A stretch of 64,000 nt of DNA from Eulemur rufifrons (lineage: Eukaryota; Chordata; Mammalia; Primates; Lemuridae). Where the stretch lies: NCBI RefSeq assembly GCF_041146395.1, contig NC_090989.1:239682843-239746842 (forward strand). The letters are read 5' to 3'. The translations under genes and the position numbers were made by a program. Of this stretch, positions 12,510-24,734 are shown in pieces. Numbering within the stretch: the first letter of the stretch is position 1; each line of letters opens with the position of its first letter. The notes beneath the pieces are model-generated. The model was given only the letters and a program-made list of their open reading frames with translations. It made no database searches and was not told the origin of the DNA.

Positions 12510-13492
12510 TGATCCATGTATAATGAGGTTCTGAGTATTTCCTGCAGGACAGGTCTGGTCTTGACAAATTCCCTCAGTGTTTGCTTGTCTGGAAAAGTCT
12601 TTATTTCTCCTTCATATATGAAACTTAGTTTTGCAGGATGCAAAATTCTAGGCTGGCAGTTGTTCTGTTTAAGAAGACTGAAGATGGGGCCCCAGTCTCT
12701 TCTGGCTTGTAAAGTCTCCGTTGAGAAGTCTGCAGTTAGCCTGATAGGTTTTCCTTTGTAAGTTACTTGATATTTTCACCTCACGGCTCGCTGGAGTTCC
12801 TCCTTCATGTTGACTTTGGCCAATCTGATGACTATCTGTCTTGGTGATTGCCTCTTTACAATGAATCTCCCAGGTGTTCATTGAGCTTCTTGTACCTGGA
12901 TATCTAAATCTCTAACAAGACCAGGGAAGTTTTCCTCAATTATTCCCTCAAATAGGTTTTCCAGCTCTTGTGCATTTTCTTCTTCATTCTCAGGGATGCC
13001 TATGATTCTTATATTTGGTGGTTTTACATAATCAAATATTTCTTGTAGGCTTTGTTCATTCCTCTTAATTCTCTGTTCTTTATTTTTGACTGACTGAGTT
13101 AATTTGAAAAAGTTGTCTTCAAGCTCTGAGATTCTTTCTTCTGCCTGGTGTAGTCTATTCTTAAAACTTTCCAATGTGTTTTGTATTTCTCTAAATGAAT
13201 TTTTCATTTCCAGAAGTTCTATTTGTTTTTTTTTTAATAATATGTCGATCTCTTTGGTGAATTTTTCATTCCTTTCCTGAATTGGTTTTCTGGTTTCTTT
13301 GGGTTGGTTCTCCATTTTGTCTTGGATTTTATTGAGCTTCCTTACAATCCATATTTGGAATTCTTTATCTGTCATTTTGATATTTTCATTTTGGCTGGTA
13401 TCCATTGCTAGAGAGCTGGTGTTCCTTTTTAGGTGTGTCCTTTTGCTCTGATTTTTCATAGTTCCAGAGTTTTTTCTCTGATTCCTTCTCAT
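12510..13492 (-). pseudogene. L1 ORF1 (RNA-binding chaperone) remnant
   Basis: L1 ORF1 encodes a trimeric RNA-binding protein that packages L1 RNA. The first 204 codons (13492-12878) are open. They contain a long heptad-rich coiled coil (for example MKNSFREIQNTLESFKNRL) and then the start of the RNA-recognition part (PPNIRIIGIPENEEENAQEL). A stop after LDIQVQEAQ and a frame change follow. The C-terminal domain continues in another frame to about 12669 (HQIGQSQHEG, KTYQANCRLLNGDFTSQKR), and further remnants extend to about 12510. The element is therefore inactive for ORF1. There is no intact copy in the window to compare it with. Confidence 0.85.
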
Positions 13493-15945
13493 CTGGGGCA
13501 GCTGTTACTTCTTATATTTGGGTTACGATTTCTTTAGCTGGGGCTTTTTTTTTTTTTTCTTTCCTCCTCACTCATAAGGCAGTGTCTGTAGCATATGTTG
13601 GGTAAGAACATCTGGCTTTGCTTGTGGGTGCTTTCTTGGGGGTCTAGGTTCTGGATGGATGCCTTGGTTGTAGATATCCTTAGTGTGGTGGTTTTTTCAG
13701 TTGCCAGTTGTTTGTAGGCTGTAGCAGTAGTGAGCTGTGTGTGTGGGAAGATTCCCTGTCTCTCTTTGATGAAGGGGGATTGAGGTCTTGGGGATTCTTT
13801 CTCTTTCCTCAGCTCTGTGGTCTTCTTAACAGTGTGAATTGTATTGGCATGCCCAGTTTAATCTCTGAGACAGTAATAGGTAGTGCCTGTGGATAAGAAT
13901 CAACAACACCCTGTATGATTGACTTAGCAAATGCTGTAAAGGTCTGTACAAATTGACCTGCCTGTAAGTAGGTGGCACTTGCCTGAAGGAACAATCTGCA
14001 GTGTTGTCTTTAGAATCTTTGGCTGGCTCTAGCCTCTCAGGAGAAGCACTGGAATGCCCCGGGAGGTGGGTGGGACCCTGGAACTTCCCGGTGAGTCCTT
14101 AGTCTCCATGGCAATAGAGGTGGGTAGGGGGAGTGAGGTAGGGCTGGGTTGGGTGGGCCTGCTCTCCAGCTCCACAAAAGCTTGTAAGGTTGCTGTTTCA
14201 GTGAGGGTCAAAGATCTGCTCCCAGTCTTCTGGGGAAAGCCACCAGGGAGGGGCTGAAGTGGTCCCGTTCAGCAAAAAAGTCTGCTTGTGAAGGTGGGGT
14301 CATCTGAGACCCACAATCTGGCTGTCAGGAGCAGGTTTTGCTCTTCTGCCTCCCCCCACATTGTTCCAAGGTTTCCCTCCAGTGTCTGCTGGCAGACAGG
14401 AGCTCAAACTAGGTGAGCCCCCCAGCAATGTTGCTGCAGGCTGGGAGCTTCCCTGTCTAGGATCCTGCCCTGGACTAAGAGAGGAGGGGTGCTCCACAGG
14501 TATGCTGTGGCTGAGACCCACACTGTGCTCTCTCTTTAGTTCTGCCCATGCAGGCTCTCTCGCTCCCGAGATTAGTTCACAAATCTCCCCTTTGTGCCTC
14601 TGAGCAACACAATTGAGTCTTGTGGTATGGGATCTAGCCTTTGGGCCTTTCCTGGGTCTCTGAAGATCAATCCCTGACCATGCCAGTGAAAAGCATGCTG
14701 ATTCTGAGCTGCCTACGACGTGCTCAAGCAGGTTTGATGGACCTCTGCTTCAGGGTGTGCCAGGCTAGGGGTGTGCTTGCCAAATAGCCAGGCAAGCAGC
14801 ACCAGGGAGGGCCAGTGAGCAGGGAACTCACAGTCCAAATACCCCTTAGTCCTCTGCAGGTCTTTATGAGGAAAGGTTTGAGCCCCACTCTCTGTGGAAG
14901 CCTCAGCAGAGGAGAAGCAACAGCTGAGAGCCCTGGCTCAAGTGTCTTTTTTGGCAGCCATGGGTGGAGGAGGGGAAGGAGAGGAAAAGAGTCTGGATGG
15001 AGGAAAGCTGGCATTCTCGTCATCTCTGTCCCTCTCTACAGAAAGCAGCCCACCTGGAATGTCCAGGCTCTGGGATCACACAGATCCACACAGATCCCCC
15101 AGGATCCACTGGCCCCCTGGGACTCCTACAGTCTGGACTGGAGTTGGGAAATACTTGTGTGGGAATGAGCAAGATGAAAACTGAGGGGCTGAAGCGCACG
15201 GTGGGTGGAGAGCAATAATGATGCCTGCCATCTTGGTTCACATCTGGGGTGAGGGGAAGTGCCCCAAGGGGGCTGGCAGCCTGGCACTTTGTCCTCAAGA
15301 AGCTCCTAGTTCACTGGTGGCAGCAGTTTTGGGGCTCACGAGGGTAGAAAGGCTCTCCAGCAGCTTGGGAGCCTGCTGACTGCCAGAGACGTGAGGAAGG
15401 GAGACACAAACCGCTCCACCTACCCTTTCTGCTGGACCCCAAGCCTCTCAGCAGTTGACCTCTACCGATATCTTGCTCCTTCTTATTCTGCTCCACAACT
15501 TCTTCCTGTGGAATCTCGTATAGGTTCTGGCACTTTTCTCTCAGAATTACACACGATCCTTGATTGTTTTTTTCTTTTTCACCTAAAACTTTTCCTTCTT
15601 TCTGAGATGATCTGACAGCTGGTGTCTCTGGTCAGTCATCTTCCTCAATCCCCTCCCCATGTGTTTTTCAGTATAAGTCTTAACACTGATATTTTTCAAG
15701 TATGGACTTAGAAACTGATTCAGTTCACTTGCAGTGAAATCCTCATGGTGAATCTCAGTGCTACTGTACTTTTCAAAAAATTGCAGAGTTTTTTTTCCTG
15801 GACTTTAGTGCTAATGTAGGCCAAAGAGGGAAAAAAATGTTTTTAGGCTAAGATAATCAGGTGTCCCCATGATTTTTTAAGGCAAGTATGGGATTTGGGC
15901 TTGTCAGCGCACCTGTGTTGACCAGATGCAGGGAAATTTATTCAT

Positions 15946-16200
15946 AACATAGCAGTTAAAACCGTGGTCTCTGGAGCCTTGGAGTCTAGGTTTAAATCCT
16001 GGCTCTGTCACTTCCTAAGCTGCGTAACCTTGAGCAACTTCTTCACATTCACTTGCTCAATTTTTTCGTCTGTAACATGGTGCTAATAATAGTAACTGAT
16101 TCAGAAGGCTCTTGTGGAGCTTAAATGCATTCACTCGTATAAAATGTTTGTAATTGTGCCTGACATATAGCACTTAATATTTGTTAGCTATTATTATTGA
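15946..16200 (+). repeat. MIR SINE, sense
   Basis: Nearly full-length: 'acatagcagttaaaaccgtg', 'tctctggagccttggagtct', 'aaatcctggctctgtcactt', 'ttgagcaacttcttcacatt', 'ctaataatagtaactgattc' and the 3' end 'tatttgttagctattattat'. Confidence 0.85.
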
Positions 16201-17199
16201 AAGGATAATGCATAAAGTAAAAGCCAATTTATTTTTACAGTGGGAGAGACCCCTTTTCAGAGACCAGAATATTCACAACCCCTTTGTAGAGCAGCTCTCT
16301 CTTAGCATCTCAGTGTTGACTGAGGAAGCTGAATTAGCCCACTGGAAAGTACTTGGAGCACCTGGATTCAGAGCAAGGAAAGTGGCTTGTGATGAGGACT
16401 GTTTTACCTGGACCACAGGGAGAGAGGCCTGATGAACTCTCCCTGGCCACAGCAAGACCTCTGTCCCACTGAGTTTGCCGCATCCCCTGGTTCAGCATGT
16501 TGCCAATTCTGCACCTCAGATTCATTTTAGTTCTGTTGCTTACTCTCTACACAATTTATCTATAAACATTTCAACACCATTTAGTTTTAGACATACTAAT
16601 ACAGCTAACCTTCCTCATTCTTCCCTGTTTTGGCACGTAAAATATTCTTTCACGCCTTAGGCTTCTCTCTAAACTCTTCCAATATGTGTTGATTTTATCT
16701 TTTAACTCTCAAGAGATTTGGGAGTACCTTGCAGATGTGTCTCACCATGGAGATGGCCAGTGTTTTCCTATTTACCTCTTGGGGACAGCCCAGGGAACTC
16801 ACAGCCATTTAGAACAAGTAGCACAAAATTCCTCTGTCCTAAATTTACTTAACTGGATGCCTGTTTCACTTCTCAGAGTGTAGATGAGAACAGCTTATAG
16901 GAGGAGAGGACTGCAAGGAGGGGATTATAAGAATGTTGCCAAAATGTCACATACCTAATGTTTCGAAGTATCGATTACTTTATGCAGAGGGATAAATAGC
17001 TCGGTAAAAGAGAGTTTATGGTGCATATAGAGATAAGCACAGAGATTGGAGAACCATCTTGGCCAGTCAGATTCCACACTCAGCCATGTTGCTCAGAAAC
17101 CTTCCAAATCTGAATGGCCTGGGCAGAGTTTTGAAAGGAAAGCAGTAGTTTGCTGGTAAATTGCTTCAGTCTGGATCAGTGGAGTTCAGCTGTACTTAC

Positions 17200-17377
17200 C
17201 AATGCAGATAAGGGCCTCTCCAGGTGTAGACCATCAATGAGGTCATCGATAAAAGGGAAACGTTTTTGGTTGTCATTGATTTTTATAAGATCACAAAAGA
17301 GATACTGTAAGGCCTGCCTGACATCATCAATGGAAAATGAGAAGATGATGAGGGCTGAGGGGTGAGTGTATCTTTCA
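17200..17377 (-). other. Candidate exon on the opposite strand (unrecognised protein)
   Basis: On the minus strand a pyrimidine-rich tract ends in a good acceptor (tgttctctcctttcag) directly before 17377, and a consensus donor (ttg|gtaagt) follows 17200. The 178 bp between them stay open in one frame: one leftover base (upstream phase 2), then 59 codons beginning ERYTHPSALIIFSFSIDDV and ending HLERPLSAL, leaving in phase 0. The composition (aromatic and aliphatic residues, acidic patches, IDDLIDGL) looks protein-like, and the stretch is not a repeat I know. I do not recognise the protein and found no partner exon with matching phases. It could be a real exon of a nested antisense gene, a decayed duplicate exon, or a chance pseudoexon. 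The ADAMTSL3 strand has no coding sense here. Confidence 0.3.
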
Positions 17378-18665
17378 CTGAAAGGAGAGAACACAGATGA
17401 GCTCATCTGATGTTTTCACAGGAAGGGAGAGACAGAAAATATTTCTCCTTTCCTGGCATGTTTTTCTGCTTTATTATGAGTTGAATAGCTGACACACATT
17501 GTGTCTAATAAAGAGATCACAGAAACTTCACAGGGAAAATAAAAGTAAAAGGCAGTTGTTTTTGAAATTCTTCTTTCTCTGTCCCTGCCCAACATGATTT
17601 AGTAGCTACAATAAAATACAAGCAATTGTGTAAGCTTTTCATAATGTAAGTCATTTCAGATTGGCATATCTGAATTTTTTTCCCAGCAGCTCTGTTAACC
17701 AGAGGAGGAGTTTTGCTTCATAGAGAGTTAGACTCAGAGAGGACCTTGTCACCAGTGGCAAAGGCTGGCAAAGGAGAACTTGCTTCAGTGCACTAGATCA
17801 AAGGGAAAAGTAGACAGGTTTGACTGTGTTCCTAATGGTACCCTGAGCTACATGTTAATGGCTATTGACTTATTCAAGCTGCCATCAAGGGGACCTCAGT
17901 ATCTGATAGAATATTGAGTATCCAAGGTTCTTAAGTTTGCCTCAGTAAGCACAGATGCACAGAATGCCCACCAAAGACCCCAAGCTTTTATAGAACTTAC
18001 ATAAAATGGATGAGAGTATAGCAGGAAAATCCAACTTACCTCAGCTCCCCAGTAGACTACAGGAAACATATAAGGAAATACAAATGGTCCAAGTTAGCCC
18101 ATCCCAATCCTGAGAAAGCAATTCCCACATCTATTCAGTGGAATGCAGGAAGGATGGGTAGCTGGACAGGTAGTGGGATATATAATACCATATCCATTGG
18201 TTAGTGGTTTCTAGGAGCAGTTACAGCATCACATGGCTGTACTAGGTATAGGGTCCCTCAGCAAGGACTCTGCAGTGGAACATGCGAGAGAAGTTACAAC
18301 AGAGCCACTTGCTGCCTTATTCTCCTAAGGAACCATCATCTCCAATTAAATAGAAGAGGTAATGGCAGTAACCTGACTCACTGGCATTGACAAAAAATAC
18401 CTAAATTCCTAAGGAGAATATTAGTGGAAACAAGTATAGGAAAGGGAAGGCATGCAGCTTAGGAATGTTTAGGCATAGGCAGTCTAAGCTCTACCCACTT
18501 CCTTAAGTCCTAAGGGCCCTGCAATATTTATGCTGAAGGCATGTCAACTAAACAGAATTTCAAGGGCAAAGAAATTCTAATTCCTCTTCATCTTTTATGC
18601 AAGATAATTAATTGGTGACAATGTTGACCTTGAATAACCAAAAAAAGATTAAATCAAGTTAAAAC

Positions 18666-19545
18666 TATTTTCAGCTTTGTTGAGCTATAATGTACATATA
18701 ATAAAATTGACCCATTGTGAGTGTGCAATTCAGAGATTTATTTAGCAAATTTATATAGTTGTGTAACCATCATTATAATCTAGGGTTGGTTCTTTTAAGA
18801 GCTTTATCAAGGTATAATTAATATACCATACAACTCACCCACTGAAAGTATACAATTCAATAGCTTTTCGTGTATAGAATTGTGCATTCATCACAACACT
18901 CTATTTTAGAACATTTTCTTTATCCCCAAAATAAACCCCACACCCCTTAGCCAACACTCCCAATCCTCCCAAGACCCAAACAACCAGTAATATACCTTCT
19001 ACCGCCATAAATGTACCTATTCTAGACATTTCATATAGATGGAATCATATAGTACATGGTCCTTTGTTCCTGATTTCTGTTACTTAGCATAAGGATGTTT
19101 TCAAGATTCATCCATGTTGTAGCATCATTCCTTTTTATGGTAGGATAATATTCCATTATATGGACAGACCACATTTTATTTATTCATCAGGCGATCGACA
19201 TTTGGGTTGTTTCTAGTTTTGGGCTATTATGAATAATGCTGTGAAGATTCATGTGCAAGTTTTTGTGTGGACATGTTTTTCATTTTTCTTAGGTATATAT
19301 ATCTAAAAGTGAAATTGCTGGGTTGTGTGACACATTTGTGTTTAACTGTATGAGAAACTGCCAACTATGTTCCAGGATGGCTATATCATTTTACATTTAC
19401 ACCAGAAATGTATGAGAGTTCCAGTTTCTCCATATTATCACCAACATTTGTTATTGCCAATCATTTTTATTATAGCTATCCTCAAGAATATGGAATGGTA
19501 TTTCATTGTGATTTTAATTTACATTTTCATAATGTAAGGTTGTTT
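18666..19545 (-). mobile_element. Ancient L1M fragment, antisense
   Basis: The + strand shows the reverse complement of an old L1 3' region and ORF2 end: 'gagctttatcaaggtataat', 'tggaatcatatagtacatgg', 'aatattccattatatggaca', 'gacatttgggttgtttctag', 'gtgaaattgctgggttgtgt' and 'ggaatggtatttcattgtga'. No reading frame remains. Confidence 0.85.
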
Positions 19546-19559
19546 TCATGTTGCCTAAC

Positions 19560-19805
19560 TCTAACACGTTCTTCTGCCTTCCCTATTCTGATTTTGAGAG
19601 CTTATGTGATTAGACTGGGCCCACCTTGATAACCTGGGATGATCTCCCTATTTTAGGTTCATATGATTAGCAGCCTCAATTCCACCTGCAACCTTATTTC
19701 CTTTTTGCCACATTAGGTTCTAGTGATTAGGACATGGACATAGCCACAGGTTCTAGGGATTAGGACATAGACATCTTTGGGAGGTCATTATTCCACCTAC
19801 CACAC
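19560..19805. repeat. Dispersed mammalian repeat, family not assigned
   Basis: Contains 'gactgggcccaccttgataa', 'cctgggatgatctccctatt', then twice 'ggttctagtgattaggacat'-like text and 'catctttgggaggtcattat', a pattern I know from many mammalian loci without being able to name it. The 'ggttctag.gattaggacat' block is repeated at about 19716 and 19749. Confidence 0.5.
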
Positions 19806-21781
19806 CCTGTCTGAAGGGCACGGCTCATTTTCATGTGACTGGTACCCCCCAAAAAATGCAAATTCAATGTTTTCTAGACCTTCCAATAATTTCAGAAAAG
19901 CCAAACCAAAAAAAAGTTTAAAAACAATACATACTTTTTTTAACTTCCCATTTTTAGCTAAATGCAACTAATTCAAATTTTTAAAAATTCTTTTTGGCTA
20001 AACATGTTTGTGCTCTGAATATAGTTTGGAGGCTACTATTAATAGCACCCTCAGTTAAATATTCCATTTTCTATATTCTCTGCTCATATATTACACCTCA
20101 CTTCCCAGACAGAGTGTTACTTAATTTACTTGAGTAACACTCAAATTGTAATCACAATTTATTTTATTAGAGTATACCTATTAAAACCATATAATAATTT
20201 GGGCAGGAGAAAATTATTTTTTTTTACTATTACTAAAAAGGAAGCCAACTATAATAATAGAATAAGTAAGATTCTAGGGAAAGTATTTGCCTCATTTCCA
20301 AATTCAGAACCAGCTTCAGAACTATTAATCAGTTTCCTGATTGTAAACAGAGGGGATTTAAATAGATGCCCTCTTGGACTTCTCTTGTACCCATGAGTTC
20401 TATGAATTTCTTGCATACAAATAAATGACAGCAGTCCCCACCCACCACCATCAGCTATAATCTCCTGTTACCTGAAATTCTAATATTGAAAATTGACTTT
20501 GTTTTGGGAAATAGAAGACTAGATGACAAGGAAAAAGTACAGGTTTTGCCATGAAGTCTTGGAAAAATAACAGATGAAGGGAAAAGTTCTCAGAGAACTG
20601 GTGAGGACAAAGAGCGTAGGGTAAATAAAGTGGACTGAAGGCCAAGGGCTGATGCAGGCAGGAGGTAGACATGAAGGAGACCTTGCAAGAACAACAGCAG
20701 GACAGAAAGGAGTCAAAAATTCCTGAGCTATAAGATGGGAAAGGCATCTGAAAGGAGAGCCAGTCTAAGGAAAGATCAGGCATGTTAATATGACTGTAAT
20801 TTGTAACACAGAAACTCTGGTTGAAATTGTTGGGTAGTGTGATCCCCCAAAAAGTTATGGCCAGCAAGGAATAGTAACTGGACATAAATAGTAACCGTTG
20901 TAATTATTGTCAGGTGTATAAGATGCCATTGGTATTTATAAGGGCTTTCCTAGGTTCTCACTGATCTTGGTCCTTTAAACCTTATTTAACTTGTGAGTTT
21001 TAAATTCTTCAGCTGGGAATTCTCATTTCAGGGAATTTTTGAAGATTTAACTCCATGGGGCCTTGTGAAAGACTTACAACAGTTGTAGTATAAGCAGAGT
21101 CTAGCATTTCTTAAGGTATTTCTTGGATATACTCACTCATTACAAGGTATTCATTGATTAAATTTGGATTAAATATAATTCACTTAGTTTTAGGTATTGA
21201 AAATATGTGAAATTTATAAACTTCATTGCTTTATGCCTTAATATAATACTGTGTTCAAATATCACTGTATACTCATATATTTTCTTTAGTAGGCATCACT
21301 GTCTTCTTCACGGTTTCTTTGAATTAAGATTTGGGTCTGCCATGGATAACATAACTGTTTTCTAGAACATTCTCCTGGGGCTCACTGGCAAGTCAGTCTG
21401 GCATCTGTTGTTTCATGAAATCTCTGGAAATGGGTACTTTCTGGGGTCTTCAACAAGAGCGCAGCCACTGTGTGACTTTTAAGCTCTCTGCATCTGTACA
21501 GATACTGATATCAGATTAGGGAGAATCCATCACATATAAAATATTTCTTCTTCTAATTATGCTGACAGTCTCGGAGTTGTTCCAGATAGAAGCAGTTTAG
21601 TTCCTTCTCACTAATAGATTTGTTTCCTCTCCTCTCATCTGTCTTCTTCCTCTTTCTTTTCTTTAACTTTTTGCTTTCTGAGTGTCGTCTTTGTTTATCA
21701 GAAGGTCCCAGTACTGCTTCTCAGAGTGTTTTCTCACTGTTATTGCAGAGACAGTGCTGATGATAGTCACCAGTTGTCGAA

Positions 21782-21945
21782 AACTCACACTGTGCTAAGG
21801 CATTGTTGTAATAGCTTTACCTACATTAATTTACTTATTTCTCTCAGCCACCAAAAGTAGAAAACTAAGGCACGAAGAGATTAAATAACTTGCCTAAGGG
21901 CACTAGCTGCTAAATGATGGAGCTGGGACACCTGACCCATGAAGG
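21782..21945 (-). repeat. MIR SINE fragment, antisense
   Basis: Reads 'gtgctaaggcattgttgtaa', 'aactaaggcacgaagagatt', 'aaataacttgcctaagggca' and 'tgatggagctgggacacctg', a reverse-complement MIR core. Confidence 0.7.
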
Positions 21946-22439
21946 CTGCCCCTTCACGTCCATGCCCTGTGCAGGCATCACTAGTTCAGTGTGCATTTTT
22001 GCTGTTCAGTCCTGATGAATGTAACCCAGAATCCGTATCTGAACAGCGCTCCAGGAAGACTCTGCCAAACACTAGATTTGGCTTCAGAATCTCAAACCTA
22101 TTTGTCATTTATGTGTCCTTTATGTGCCATTTATGTGAGCTCTCGGGTAATCTCCAAACCCGCCAGATCGGCCTGACCTGCAGCCCTTGTTTCTGTCATT
22201 GTGGGTTTCCCATTCCCTCTCTTCCCTGGAAGGAACGCACAGGCACACTCCTAGCTTAGATGGCCTCTAGCCAAATGGTGAGAATCTGAGGTCTTTGAAG
22301 TACAATTTATTTTTGATGGTTAAGTTTAGGGGAGAATCATTTTCAAATCACACTTGTGACTTATAATGTTAGAAGAATTGAAAGAAGACCCATGTGATTC
22401 ATTCATTCAGTGAGTCAACAAACATTCATTAACGCAGGA

Positions 22440-22715
22440 TTCATTAGCACTTGCTAACTGCTGTAAGAAAAACAAACCTATAAATATATGATGGCTAAAG
22501 TATGATAGTTTATTTCTTTTTCACATAAAGTCTGAAAGAATTTCACAAGAGTTTTTGTAGTTCGGGCCAAGAAGTGGCACACTTCACTTCTGTTCGTGTT
22601 CCACCTGCTGGAACTCAGTTCTGTGCTCATACCTAAGGGCAGAGAGGCTGGGAAATGATCCAGCTGTGTGCAGAAGAGGAAAGGGGTTTGGCTAATAGCA
22701 AGTCAGTCTCTGCCA
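22440..22715 (+). repeat. Dispersed repeat, family not assigned (copy 1)
   Basis: Blocks 'gctaactgctgtaagaaaaa', 'gatagtttatttctttttca', 'ggctgggaaatgatccagct' and 'gcaagtcagtctctgccatg' occur in the same order as in a relative at 35210-35640. Confidence 0.5.
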
Positions 22716-23956
22716 TGGCTTCTAAAATGGAAGACATCATGGCATTTTAAACAAAGTTTCTATTAGTAGAGCCCTGGGATTCAGCCCTGAGAAAACATTA
22801 CTTACAGTGCTCTCTGCTCTTGGCTTCATTTAAAAAATAAACCTCCTGTCTCCTCTGGCTCCTCTGTCAGCCACCTTTATATATTAGGCCAAGGACATTT
22901 TTCAAGTACCTGTGTTCATATTTTTTTCCATTGGATTTTGATTTTACCCAGAACCACACATGAGAGAAAGAAACCTGAACCACAACCCTGACTCTGCATA
23001 GGAATGGATTTCTGAGCATTGGTGCTAGGGGCTGCTGATCTGTCCCTGCCTGTTTCTCCAGAGGTCTTAGTCCTTCAGGATCAGGACAGGGCCTGGTTTG
23101 CTGAACACCTCTGTTTTAAAGGCTTCATGAGGCCGTGCTCCTTCCCAGATTATGTTTCCATCCTTAGATGCTGACATACAAGTTTCAGTCACACCTCAGG
23201 TTCGCCCTGGGTACAAGCGCTGCCCTCACTTACTAGGGAGGGTCTGTCTCCCCTGTTACATGTTACTTCTAACTGGAACCATAATCCAAGACTATGCTAT
23301 GGGTACAACGCAGTCTGAAGGAACCGAGCAAAAACAATTCCCTTGATGCTTCTGTTTCTGTGCCTGACTGTCTTGGAGAGGCTTGATTCCTCATGTTAGG
23401 CCCAATAAATTGAAAAGCTTGCCTTTATTTCTATTTCCTTATTTTTCTTAGATTTATACAGATATAAACCTTGGCATAATCTCCTTCTGTGTATAGTTCT
23501 CATTGAGCTATAACACAAATAAATTTACAGATTAAATGAAAGTAATCTGTAAAGTCTATGTCTAGAAATTAACACTAATCTGTGAGCCGATGCTGACTTG
23601 TCTGCAAAATGTACATAATCCTGACTGCTGAGATGCAGCTCTGGCTATAGAGGACTCTGTGAGGATGATTTAGCTCTCTCAGCACTTTTTTCTGTTTTGC
23701 CTATTCTAAAAATCCCTTTGGTACAGTATGCCATGACTTTTTTTGAGCACTGTCTTGGCATACACATAGAATTATTCATTTCACTTCTTCTCTGCATCTT
23801 TATTCTTCTTAACTTCTATACTTAAAAATAGCACTAGTTAATATCAACGTCATTGTAATCGCAAAACATAGGCACTGGTATCACATGGCAGTCATCATGT
23901 AGAAGTAGTCAATTATTAGGTGATCAGGCGATCTAAAATACCCTGTGTTGATTTTC

Positions 23957-23980
23957 TTTTTTTTTTTTTTTTTTTTTTTT
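23957..23980. repeat. Poly-T tract of 24 nt
   Basis: Uninterrupted T run on the + strand. It could mark the poly-A tail of a short antisense retrocopy to its right, but I found no target-site duplication or recognisable source. Confidence 0.9.
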
Positions 23981-24111
23981 AGTTGGCCATTAAAATCCAT
24001 TAGTTCCAACTTGAAAAATTCTAATAAAGAACTAGTGGTGTCTAAAAAGAAATCTCTTGCCAGGAAACAGAAGAAGCAGTTAAAGGAAAAATAAAAGCAT
24101 GCAGTGTTCTG

Positions 24112-24262
24112 AATGCCAAACCTGGCAGCATATGAGAATCACCTAGGAACTTGTTAGAAACAGAGATTACAGCTTCCACTCCCTCATCTGAGATTGAGAT
24201 TTAGTAGATCTGGAATGGGACTCAAAAATATACGCAAGCATTTTTCTAATAGGTGTAGGAGG
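24112..24262. mobile_element. hAT-Charlie (MER20-like) fragment
   Basis: Reads 'atatgagaatcacctaggaa', 'cttccactccctcatctgag' and 'gatttagtagatctggaatg', typical of small hAT elements with the 'agaatcacctggg' block. The exact family is uncertain. Confidence 0.5.
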
Positions 24263-24734
24263 GCCAATTGATTAAAAAACATTGTTTTCATTATAAATTT
24301 CTACTGATTATAAATACTTGGGTAACTTTGTGCTTTGTCTTAACAATAGATCTTGAAGGCAATAGTATATATAAGAGGTAGTCTGTGCTAACAACAGCAC
24401 CTCTACCGACAGGAAAAAAGGCCATTAGTTTTCAGCAAAAGCTCAATATAATTAATTAAGGGCTGGATTTAATTCAGTGACACTTGAATTTTATAGCTAT
24501 ACACTTGCAGCTGTAAAACCCACCTTTATTATTAAAATTCCTATAGGCAAAATAACTTGGTAATTGTGAGTCTAAAACTCTCTCGTCCCCAACCTCATTT
24601 TCCCCCTTGGCACAGTTGTTTTTATGACACCGTGGGGCAGCTCTTGTGTTATAGCAGGACAGATTATGTTTTTAACAAGTGCCGTAAGGATTCAATGGTA
24701 GTCAGTCTACAGACGAGGATTTGGGACCCCTAAA

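Larger units (their letters stand above)
10785..15655 (-). mobile_element. LINE-1 (L1), 5' end present, 3' part missing
   Basis: Read on the minus strand, it starts near 15655 with a GGGGATTGAGGAAGATGAC-type 5' end, has a 5' UTR of about 2.1 kb (15655-13500), then ORF1 (about 13492-12510) and ORF2 from about 12380. It stops abruptly near 10785 within the reverse transcriptase, at the [10 protein letters not shown] block. The rest of ORF2, the 3' UTR and the poly-A tail are absent, and I see no target-site duplication. Both ORFs are broken by frameshifts and stops. A homopolymer of 18 T at about 12180-12197 interrupts ORF2 on the + strand view. It lies antisense to ADAMTSL3. Confidence 0.9.

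Noticed and set aside
14029..15298. Several 60-117 codon open frames in the 14.0-15.3 kb interval
   Set aside because: They lie in the GC-rich 5' UTR of the antisense L1 and have no conserved domain.
20451..20885. 144-codon minus-strand open frame
   Set aside because: Rich in Ser, Phe, Leu and Cys as expected from purine-rich DNA read in reverse. No domain, splice sites or homology recognised.
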